From Verrucomicrobiaceae bacterium (GTDB taxonomy: Bacteria > Verrucomicrobiota > Verrucomicrobiae > Verrucomicrobiales > Akkermansiaceae): a DNA stretch of 7,881 nt. Position 1 is the stretch's first letter, and the number at the start of each line of letters is the position of its first letter. The notes below the pieces were generated by a model that worked only from the letters and a program-made list of their open reading frames with translations, did no database searches and had not been told where the DNA came from. The DNA is taken from positions 1-7,881 of the forward strand of contig RPOS01000237.1 of assembly GCA_003820635.1 (NCBI GenBank), in the 5' to 3' direction. The translations under genes were made by a program, and so were the position numbers. Of the stretch, positions 1 to 5,950 are shown one piece after another.

Positions 1-813
1 GCGACTAACCCGGACGGCGACCAGTACGAGATTTTTGAGTTTCCTGCCATTCTCAATGAGGAATCGACCGACCCGGACAACCCGCCGAAGTCACTTTGGC
101 CGGAACAGTGGTCGCTTGAGTCGTTGCTGCGCACAAAAGCGTCGATGTCGCACATTCTGTGGCAGTGGAATGCGCAGTACATGCAGAATCCGACGGCTTC
201 GGAGTCTGCCATCATCAAGCGGGAGTGGATCAAGTGGTGGCCGCACGAAGACCCGCCTAAAGTCGACTTTATTGTGCAGGCATACGACACGGCGCTCACT
301 ACCAAGACCCGGTCGGACTATAGCGTGTGCCAGACTTGGGGCGTTTTCTTCCATGAGGAAGACAATTCCACTAATGTCATCTTGCTGAACCAAGTGAAAG
401 GCAAGTGGGAGTTCCCTGAGCTCAAGCAAATGGCCCTCGACCAGTACCAAGAGTGGGAGCCAGACTCCGTGATTGTCGAAGCCAAGGCCAGCGGCCAGCC
501 GCTGATCGACGAGATGCGTCGCAGCGGTATCTTTGTGCAGGACTACAGCCCGGGCAAGGGCCAAGACAAGATCGCACGGCTCAACGCCGTGGCAGACATG
601 TTTGCCAGCGGCCATGTATGGTTCCCGGAGACTCACTGGGCGCAAGCCACCGTAGAAGAGATTGTATCGTTCCCCGCCGCCGAGCATGACGACGCGGTCG
701 ACGCCTGTACCTTGGCCTTAGCACGTGTGCGTAAGGGCGGGTTGCTGTCCTTGCGGACTGATAACGAGGACAATGAACCAGTCTTTTTCCGCCGCAAAGG
801 CGGCTACTACTGA
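1..813 (+). CDS. Terminase large subunit, C-terminal part (nuclease domain), 5'-partial
   Basis: This is the DNA-packaging motor subunit that docks on the portal, hydrolyses ATP to pump DNA and cuts the concatemer. The reading frame is open from base 1, so the N-terminal ATPase domain lies upstream; 270 residues are visible. The start of the fragment looks like the end of the ATPase domain and the linker (WQWNAQYMQNPTASE near residues 55-69, then IKREWIKWW). The RNase H-like nuclease follows. Its likely metal-binding acids are Asp96 in QAYDTA, Glu160 in VIVEAKASG, and the Asp230/Asp231/Asp234 cluster in EHDDAVD. This spacing and these motifs are typical of phage large terminases of the Terminase_6 C-terminal type. 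The tail after residue 245 ends in a basic RRKGGYY. The portal gene follows after 20 bases, the usual order. An internal TTG at 124 is not the start, because the conserved linker is upstream of it. The functional call is firm; the packaging strategy (cos or headful) cannot be told from here. Confidence 0.93.
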   Translation, partial: ATNPDGDQYEIFEFPAILNEESTDPDNPPKSLWPEQWSLESLLRTKASMSHILWQWNAQYMQNPTASESAIIKREWIKWWPHEDPPKVDFIVQAYDTALTTKTRSDYSVCQTWGVFFHEEDNSTNVILLNQVKGKWEFPELKQMALDQYQEWEPDSVIVEAKASGQPLIDEMRRSGIFVQDYSPGKGQDKIARLNAVADMFASGHVWFPETHWAQATVEEIVSFPAAEHDDAVDACTLALARVRKGGLLSLRTDNEDNEPVFFRRKGGYY

Positions 814-833
814 CCCAATTAAGGACCGACCCA

Positions 834-3320
834 ATGGCAACAAACGTTGATAAGGCGCTGACCTCCGCCAACCCGCTGCTCGACAACGAGCCGTTCCAGC
901 TTGAGCTCGACCTCGACCTCGACGACTCTCCCTCGACACAGACCCAGCTCGACGATGGGTCGATTGAGATTACGCTTGGCGAATCCACTTCTCCTACCGA
1001 CACCGACGAAGACATTTCATTTGATGCCAACTTGGCTGACTACCTCGATGAGTCCGTCCTTGCCACACTGGCCTCAGACCTGATCGACGAAGTCGAGACC
1101 GACATTCAATCCAGAAAAGACTGGGTTGAGACGTATGTCAAAGGTATGGAAGTGCTGGGCTTGAAGTATGAAGAGCGGATGGAGCCTTGGGAAGACGCCT
1201 GTGGTGTGTACAGTGCCGTCTTGTCGGAAGCTGCCATTCGGTTCCAAGCTGAGACTATGCAGGAGACATTCCCTGCCGCTGGCCCCGTGAAGACGCTGAT
1301 CCTCGGAGAATCCACGCCGGAGAAAGAGAAAGCGGCGGAGCGTGTGCGGGACGACATGAACTACCAGATCACGGAAGTGATGAGCGAGTATCGGACGGAG
1401 CACGAGCGGGCTCTGTTTAATCTGGCGCTGGCGGGTAGCGTGTTCAAGAAGGTCTACTTTGACCCTAACCTTGACCGGCAAGTTAGCATCACCGTGCCGG
1501 CTGAAGACATTATTGTGCCGTGGGGTGCCACCGATCTAAACACCGCTGAGCGCGTGACGCACATCCTGCGCAAAACCAAGCTGGAGATGCAGAAGTTGCA
1601 GGCATCCGAGTTTTATCGGGACGTGGACTTGGGCGAAGCGCGGTCGTATCACACCGACCTCGAGAAGAAGAAGGCTGAGGACTCGGGCTTTACGATCACT
1701 GATGACAATCGGTATTCGCTGTTTGAGTGCCACGCAGACCTCGTCATTCCCGGGTTCGACGCAGCAGAAGACGAAGACAATCTCTCACCCTTGCCGTCCC
1801 CGTACGTTGTAACGCTCGACCGTGGGTCACAGACTATTCTCTCTATCCGTCGTAACTGGGAGCCGCACCTGCCGTCGCCAGCACACCCCACGGGGACTGC
1901 GACACAACGGCCCACACCGACACCGCTCAAGCGCCAGCACTTCGTACACTACCCGTACATTATTGGGTTTGGGTTTTATGGCCTTGGGCTGATCCACATC
2001 ATCGGCGGCTATGCCCGTGCGGGCACCTCACTCATCCGTCAGCTGGTGGACGCGGGCACGCTGAATAACTTGCCGGGTGGCCTCAAGGCCCGTGGCATGC
2101 GTATCAAGGGCGACGACACGCCCATCGCACCCGGAGAATTCCGGGACGTGGACATCCCCTCGGGGGCCATCCGCGACAACATCATGCCGCTGCCGTACAA
2201 GGAGCCGTCTCAAGTTCTGCTCGCCCTGCTGAACCAGATCACCGAAGAAGGCCGACGTTTAGGGGCTATCAGCGATCTTAATGTTAGCGATATGAGCGCG
2301 AACGCGCCCGTGGGCACGACGCTGGCTATTTTGGAGCGCACTCTCAAGCCGATGGCTGCGGTGCAGGCGCGTGTGCACTACGCCATGAAGCAGGAGTTCA
2401 AGCTGCTGAAGGCACTCATCGCTGAGTATGCGCCCAGCCAGTATGACTACAAGCCCAGCCACGCTAACCGTAAGGCACGGCGCGAGGACTACGCGACGAC
2501 TGAGGTGATCCCGGTTAGCGACCCTAACAGCTCGACAATGGCCCAGCGGGTTGTGCAGTATCAAGCGATTATGCAGATGGCGCAGGCTGCGCCTCAGATT
2601 TATGACCTGCCGTACCTGCACAGACAGATGATCGAGGTGTTGGGCGTAAAGAACGCCGACAAGATTCTGCCGATGCCCGAGGACCAGACGCCACGCGATC
2701 CGATTTCCGAGAACATGGCAGTGATGATCGGCAAGCCGGTCAAAGCGTTTATCTACCAAGATCACGATGCGCATATCTCCGCGCACATGACGTTTCTGCA
2801 AGACCCGATGATTGCCGCAACACTCGGCCAGAATCCGATGGCTCAGCAGATGCAGGCCGCTCTAATGGCGCACGTTGCCGAGCACTTGGGGTACAGCTAT
2901 CGCAAGCAGATCGAGGAACAGCTTGGCGTGCCTCTGCCGCCCCCGGACAAGCCCCTGCCGGAGGAGTTTGAGGTGCAGTTGTCGCGCCTCGTGGCCGATG
3001 CGTCCAAGCAGCTGGTGCAGATGCACCAGAGTCAGGCCGCCCAGCAGCAGGCTCAGCAGCAAGCTCAGGACCCGCTGTTGCAGATTCAGCAGCAGGAGTT
3101 GCAGGTCAAGCAGCAAGACATCCAGCGTAAGGCCCAGAAGGATGCGCTCGATGCCAAGCAGGCTGACCGTCGCCTGTCTCTTGAGGAACAGCGCCTGTTG
3201 CTCGACGCGCAGAAGAGTGGCGCGCAGCTCCAAGCACAAGACAAGCAGAATGCAGATCGTTTGAAGATGGACCTGATGAAGACCGTAGTGCAGCAGCAAC
3301 GAAAACCCAAGGAGAAATAA
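834..3320 (+). CDS. Portal protein (large, with acidic N-terminus and Gln-rich coiled-coil C-terminus)
   Basis: This is the dodecameric portal at the unique capsid vertex, through which DNA enters and to which terminase and neck proteins bind. The 828-residue product starts at an ATG with AAGGA at 821-825, 8 bases upstream. Residues 1-65 are strongly acidic (LELDLDLDD, DTDEDISFD) and look disordered. The core carries the conserved-looking stretches IIGFGFYGLGLIHIIGG (about 376-392) and KGDDTPIAPGEFRDVDIPSG (425-444), which match portal proteins I remember from environmental phages. A Pro/Thr-rich insert lies at about 347-365. From about residue 723 the chain is rich in Gln, Ala and charged residues with a heptad-like pattern, predicting a long helical barrel or coiled coil. 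Length is closer to the long P22-type portal (about 725 residues) than to HK97-type portals (about 420). Position directly after terminase supports the call. The P22-like structural class is inference. Confidence 0.92.
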   Translation: MATNVDKALTSANPLLDNEPFQLELDLDLDDSPSTQTQLDDGSIEITLGESTSPTDTDEDISFDANLADYLDESVLATLASDLIDEVETDIQSRKDWVETYVKGMEVLGLKYEERMEPWEDACGVYSAVLSEAAIRFQAETMQETFPAAGPVKTLILGESTPEKEKAAERVRDDMNYQITEVMSEYRTEHERALFNLALAGSVFKKVYFDPNLDRQVSITVPAEDIIVPWGATDLNTAERVTHILRKTKLEMQKLQASEFYRDVDLGEARSYHTDLEKKKAEDSGFTITDDNRYSLFECHADLVIPGFDAAEDEDNLSPLPSPYVVTLDRGSQTILSIRRNWEPHLPSPAHPTGTATQRPTPTPLKRQHFVHYPYIIGFGFYGLGLIHIIGGYARAGTSLIRQLVDAGTLNNLPGGLKARGMRIKGDDTPIAPGEFRDVDIPSGAIRDNIMPLPYKEPSQVLLALLNQITEEGRRLGAISDLNVSDMSANAPVGTTLAILERTLKPMAAVQARVHYAMKQEFKLLKALIAEYAPSQYDYKPSHANRKARREDYATTEVIPVSDPNSSTMAQRVVQYQAIMQMAQAAPQIYDLPYLHRQMIEVLGVKNADKILPMPEDQTPRDPISENMAVMIGKPVKAFIYQDHDAHISAHMTFLQDPMIAATLGQNPMAQQMQAALMAHVAEHLGYSYRKQIEEQLGVPLPPPDKPLPEEFEVQLSRLVADASKQLVQMHQSQAAQQQAQQQAQDPLLQIQQQELQVKQQDIQRKAQKDALDAKQADRRLSLEEQRLLLDAQKSGAQLQAQDKQNADRLKMDLMKTVVQQQRKPKEK
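906..923 (+). repeat. Three tandem copies of hexamer CTCGAC inside the portal gene
   Basis: CTCGAC occurs three times head to tail at 906-911, 912-917 and 918-923, encoding Leu-Asp-Leu-Asp-Leu-Asp in the acidic N-terminal tail. Further single copies lie just downstream, one within CCTCGACACA and one within GCTCGACGAT. This looks like a small in-frame expansion in a disordered acidic segment, not a regulatory site. Confidence 0.6.
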
Positions 3321-3323
3321 TTG
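3309..3323 (+). promoter_or_regulatory. Ribosome binding site fixing a TTG start directly after the portal stop
   Basis: AAGGAG at 3309-3314 lies inside the last codons of the portal gene (Lys-Glu). It is followed by the TAA stop at 3318-3320 and at once by TTG at 3321-3323. The 6-base spacing from the AAGGAG core to TTG is good. This is the main reason to accept TTG as the start of the following 65-residue gene. Placing the site within the portal's end implies translational coupling. Confidence 0.65.
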
Positions 3324-3518
3324 GCGAAGACAGTGTTTGAAGCCCTCCGGAGCAATCTGGAGGGGGAGAGTGTGCGGATAAGTAATCACCTCGCTGAAGG
3401 CAAGGCGGGGGATTACGCAACGTATAAAGAGCTGTGTGGGGTCGTCCGAGGGCTGACCCACGCAGTAGCAGCGATTACAGACCTTGAGCAGAACTACTTG
3501 GAACGAGATGATGACTGA
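3321..3518 (+). CDS. Small conserved-looking protein of unknown function behind the portal (65 aa)
   Basis: I do not assign a function. The 65-residue product starts with TTG immediately after the portal stop and is preceded by a well-placed AAGGAG. The sequence MAKTVFEALRSNLEGESVRI, then a Gly-Asp-Tyr turn, then YKELCGVVRGLTHAVAAITD and an acidic end (LERDDD), reads as two amphipathic helices. There is no signal peptide, membrane segment or metal-binding motif. It overlaps the start of the co-chaperonin gene by 11 bases, so it belongs to the head operon. I remember similar short helical proteins (FEAL/GLTxA/ITDLxxNYxxDD style) following portals in environmental phages. Plausible but unproven roles are a neck, adaptor or assembly factor. 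Gene reality is supported by frame continuity with neighbours, the ribosome binding site and tight packing. Confidence 0.72.
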   Translation: MAKTVFEALRSNLEGESVRISNHLAEGKAGDYATYKELCGVVRGLTHAVAAITDLEQNYLERDDD

Positions 3519-3876
3519 GCCCGTATTCACTGAAGAAGAGATCGAGAAGCAACTGCCGAAACCCGTCGGTTACATGCTGCTGATCGCCCTGCCTGTGGTC
3601 GACGAGACGTATGAATCGGGCATTGTTAAAGATGCCAAGACTGTGCACTACGAGAAGGTGCTGTCGACCATCGGGCTGGTGCTGGACATGGGCTCGCAGG
3701 CATACAAAGACCCTGAGCGGTTCCCGCATGGGCCGTGGTGTTCCGCCGGTGAGTATGTGATGTTCCGCAGCAACAGCGGCACGCGGTTTACCTTCCGAGG
3801 GGTGGAGTATCGCCTCATGTCTGACGACAGCATCGAGGCTGTTGTTGCTGATCCCCGTGGCATTAGCCGCCCTTAA
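3508..3876 (+). CDS. Phage GroES-like co-chaperonin
   Basis: This probably caps the host GroEL ring in place of, or beside, host GroES, letting GroEL fold phage capsid protein, as T4 gp31 does. The 122-residue product aligns by eye with the GroES fold. PKPVGYMLLIALP (17-29) matches the first beta strand. SGIVKDAKTVHYEKVLSTIG (37-56) sits where GroES has its mobile GroEL-binding loop (GGIVL). SAGEYVMFRSNSG (79-91) matches the GroES VGDIVIFNDGYG region. YRLMSDDSIEAVV (101-113) matches the C-terminal VLIMSESDILAIV. Length is slightly above bacterial GroES (about 97 residues), with about 15 extra N-terminal residues and an insert around DPERFPHGPWC (68-78) where GroES has its roof hairpin. Two ATGs at 3508 and 3511 are both possible; only a weak GGA at 3500-3502 precedes them, which suits coupling to the overlapping upstream gene. 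The fold call is good; use of host GroEL is inferred. Confidence 0.82.
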   Translation: MMTEPVFTEEEIEKQLPKPVGYMLLIALPVVDETYESGIVKDAKTVHYEKVLSTIGLVLDMGSQAYKDPERFPHGPWCSAGEYVMFRSNSGTRFTFRGVEYRLMSDDSIEAVVADPRGISRP

Positions 3877-3885
3877 GGAGGGTAT

Positions 3886-4833
3886 ATGGAAAAGTTTGAA
3901 TTTGAGTTTCCCGATCCCGACAAGGAAGAGGCCAAGGCTAAAGCCCCCGCCGCTGAAGCCGACGACAATGAGTTCGAAGTTGAGGTAGTCGACGATACGC
4001 CGGCGAAAGATCGCGGGCGCAAGCCTGCTGAGCCGCCGACAGACGTGACTGAGGATGAGCTGGAAGGCTATTCGGACAAGGTCAAGAAGCGTATTCAGCA
4101 CTTCACGCGGGGCTATCACGACGAGCGTCGGGCGAAAGAATCTGCCTTGCGCGAGCGTGAGGAAGCCCTGAAGCTGGCGCAGTCGATCATTGAAGAGAAT
4201 AAAAAGCTCAAAAGTACCGTTAATCAGAATCAGGAAGCACTCCTCGAACAAGCTAAACGCTCCGCTGATGTTGAATTGGCCCAAGCCAAGGCTCAGTTTC
4301 GTGCGGCCTACGAAGAAGGCGACCCAGATAAGGTAACAACAGCCCAAGAAAACATGACATCCGCCAAGCTGAAAGCGGATCGAGTGGCTAACTTTAGGCT
4401 GCCGACTTTACAAGAGGAAGAATCTCCTGTAGAAATTAAAAATAACGCTCCGGCACAGCCGCAAGCTCCGTTAGATTCCCGAGTCGCTGCATGGGCACAA
4501 GATAATCCGTGGTTCGGGTCTGACGATGAGATGACGAGTTTTGCGTTGGGGCTGCACAACAAGCTGTACAAGCAAGGTGTCGACCTTCAATCCGACGAAT
4601 ACTACGACGCTATCAACCGTCGTATGCGCCAAGTGTTCCCCGATCAGTTCGAGGAATCTGAACCAGACGAGAAACCACGCCGTAAACCGGTAGTGGCTCC
4701 TGCGACCCGCACTGCCGCACCCCGAAAAATCGTACTGACAACATCGCAACAGGCTATTGCCAAACGGCTTGGTCTAACTTTGGAGCAGTACGCTCGACAG
4801 GTTGCTGAAGACATGAGGAAACAAAATGGCTGA
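3886..4833 (+). CDS. Scaffold / capsid assembly protein
   Basis: Internal scaffold proteins steer capsid protein into a closed procapsid of correct size and then leave. The 315-residue product starts at an ATG 4 bases after AAGGAGG (3875-3881), which overlaps the upstream TAA. Residues 1-60 are very acidic and low in complexity. Residues 65-170 are charged, helical and coiled-coil-like (RRAKESALREREEALKLAQS). A folded-looking middle follows at about 200-255 (AAWAQDNPWFGSDDEMTSFA, then SDEYYDAINRRMRQVFPDQF). A basic Pro-rich linker (263-281) leads to a C-terminal helix pair (LTTSQQAIAKRLGLTLEQYA, 284-303). Acidic, helical, linker-separated and ending in a small helical module just upstream of capsid genes is the classic scaffold pattern; the C-terminal helices would be the capsid-binding part. 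The last 8 bases overlap the next gene. Bases 4201-4440 are AT-richer than the rest. Assignment rests on composition, architecture and position, not on catalytic motifs. Confidence 0.8.
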   Translation: MEKFEFEFPDPDKEEAKAKAPAAEADDNEFEVEVVDDTPAKDRGRKPAEPPTDVTEDELEGYSDKVKKRIQHFTRGYHDERRAKESALREREEALKLAQSIIEENKKLKSTVNQNQEALLEQAKRSADVELAQAKAQFRAAYEEGDPDKVTTAQENMTSAKLKADRVANFRLPTLQEEESPVEIKNNAPAQPQAPLDSRVAAWAQDNPWFGSDDEMTSFALGLHNKLYKQGVDLQSDEYYDAINRRMRQVFPDQFEESEPDEKPRRKPVVAPATRTAAPRKIVLTTSQQAIAKRLGLTLEQYARQVAEDMRKQNG

Positions 4834-5260
4834 GAACAGAACTTCACGTGATGCGGCAATTCGTAAGCGCCGCTGGGCACCCGCTTCCTTGCTGCCTGAT
4901 CCTACCCCTGAACAGGGCTATGTATTTCGCTGGGTACGTATGTCCACGATGAACCAAGCTTATCCCATGAATGTTTCCGCAAAACTTCGTGAAGGTTGGG
5001 AACCGGTTAAGGCGTCGGCTCACCCCGAGATTCAGCTGGCTGCTATCGAAAATGATAAGCACCGCGACAATATCGTGATTGGTGGTTTGATGCTCTGCAA
5101 AATCCCCACTGAGATGGCTGAAGACCGTGATGCGTACTATCGCACGCAAGCGGAAAATCAGATGCACGCAGTTGATAACACTTTTATGCGCGAGAATGAT
5201 CCTCGGATGCCTCTGTTCGCAGAGAAAAAATCCAAGGTCACTTTCGGTAACGGAACCTAA
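4826..5260 (+). CDS. Conserved-type head-operon protein of unknown function (144 aa)
   Basis: I recognise the type of protein but not its job. Translation starts at ATG 4826 inside the end of the scaffold gene (ATGGCTGA shared by start and stop), with GAGG at 4815-4818 upstream. The N-terminus is basic (RTSRDAAIRKRRW), followed by Trp/Pro-rich LLPDPTPEQGYVFRWVR (22-38). Then comes NVSAKLREGWEPVKASAHPE (49-68), a hydrophobic IVIGGLMLCKIPTE (82-95), and a helical AYYRTQAENQMHAVDNTFMR. The end has a basic KKSKVTFGNG. I remember proteins with this KLREGWE / GGLMLxKIP / VDNxxMRE pattern between scaffold and capsid genes of marine phages, always annotated as hypothetical. There is no signal peptide or membrane helix. 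Candidate roles are a minor head protein, a scaffold partner or a capsid-binding factor. The gene is real with high likelihood; its function is open. Confidence 0.82.
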   Translation: MAENRTSRDAAIRKRRWAPASLLPDPTPEQGYVFRWVRMSTMNQAYPMNVSAKLREGWEPVKASAHPEIQLAAIENDKHRDNIVIGGLMLCKIPTEMAEDRDAYYRTQAENQMHAVDNTFMRENDPRMPLFAEKKSKVTFGNGT

Positions 5261-5272
5261 TAGGAGCTACAC

Positions 5273-5935
5273 ATGGCGTCTACGCTTTCTCCTTATGGCC
5301 TGCGTCCGATCCAGTTGGTCGGCGGTCAGGTCTTCGCGGGTCAATTCCGCGAATACAAATTCTCGGTTAACACAGCCGCCGCGATCTTCGCTGGCGATGT
5401 GATCGCTCTTGCTAGCACTGGCGAACCGGCTTCCATCACTACAACTCCAGTTGGTATCAAGATTCCGGCTACGTCTGCTGACGCAACTGCCGGTATCGTT
5501 GGTGTGTGCGTTGGCGTTCGCTACGTTACCCCCAATCTGAACCAGCAACAGTTTGCCCAGTACCTGCCCGCCAACGCGGTCACTGCTGGCTACACTGACA
5601 TTTTTGTTCGCGTGGTTGATGATCCTGATGCACTGTTCCAGATTCAAGGCACAGCCGCTCTGGGCACATTCAACAGCGGCACAAACGGCTCCGGCTGGTC
5701 TGGCGCTATCGGCAAGAATGCCGCCCTTGGTTTTGTCACTGCGGGCAACACCCGTACAGGCAATTCCGGCGTCAACCTGATTGTCGGCTCCAACGGTGCC
5801 GGTCTGGTGACTACTGCTGCTACCGCAATGCGCGTTGTTGATGTTGTGCGCGGCACTGAATCTGATTTGTACCCCGAGTTTGTGGTCAAGTTCAATCAGG
5901 GCGTGCACTCTTACTACAACTCGCTCGGCGTCTAA
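5273..5935 (+). CDS. Head structural protein, probable capsid decoration protein
   Basis: The 220-residue product probably coats or cements the capsid. It starts at ATG 5273 after AGGAG (5262-5266), which overlaps a double stop TAATAG ending the previous gene. The sequence opens with SPYGLRPIQLVGGQ, an N-terminal style I associate with structural proteins encoded beside the capsid gene in environmental phages. It then carries alternating hydrophobic beta-type segments: AAIFAGDVIALAS (36-48), AGIVGVCVGVRYV (73-85), DIFVRVVDDPDALFQIQG (109-126) and MRVVDVVRG (186-194). Residues 130-180 are very rich in Gly, Ser, Asn, Thr and Ala, typical of exposed loops in virion proteins. There are no enzymatic motifs and no Cys clusters. 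It sits 12 bases before the major capsid gene with its own strong ribosome binding site, as expected for an abundant protein. It could instead be a second shell protein. Confidence 0.75.
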   Translation: MASTLSPYGLRPIQLVGGQVFAGQFREYKFSVNTAAAIFAGDVIALASTGEPASITTTPVGIKIPATSADATAGIVGVCVGVRYVTPNLNQQQFAQYLPANAVTAGYTDIFVRVVDDPDALFQIQGTAALGTFNSGTNGSGWSGAIGKNAALGFVTAGNTRTGNSGVNLIVGSNGAGLVTTAATAMRVVDVVRGTESDLYPEFVVKFNQGVHSYYNSLGV

Positions 5936-5950
5936 GGAGACTGAAGCATG
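5934..5950 (+). promoter_or_regulatory. Strong ribosome binding site of the major capsid gene, overlapping the upstream stop
   Basis: AAGGAGA at 5934-5940 shares bases with the TAA stop at 5933-5935 and lies 7 bases before ATG 5948. It is among the best Shine-Dalgarno matches in the window, in keeping with very high capsid protein output, and the overlap with the stop favours reuse of terminating ribosomes. Confidence 0.7.

Noticed and set aside
35..388. Arg/Ser-rich open frame inside the terminase region
   Set aside because: The other frame contains the terminase nuclease motifs; the Arg/Ser-rich translation is typical of an out-of-frame reading.
3039..3123. CAG/CAA-rich stretch considered as a tandem repeat or CRISPR-like array
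   Set aside because: Unit length and spacing are irregular and the stretch is in frame with a Gln-rich coiled coil, so it is coding composition only.
2862..3530. Long minus-strand frame with Leu-rich repeats opposite the portal C-terminus
   Set aside because: The Leu runs are the complement of CAG/CAA glutamine codons in the portal tail, so they are not evidence of a leucine-rich or membrane protein.
3475..4347. Minus-strand frame of about 290 codons opposite the co-chaperonin and scaffold genes
   Set aside because: It spans two well-supported + strand genes, has no start signals, and gives no recognisable protein.
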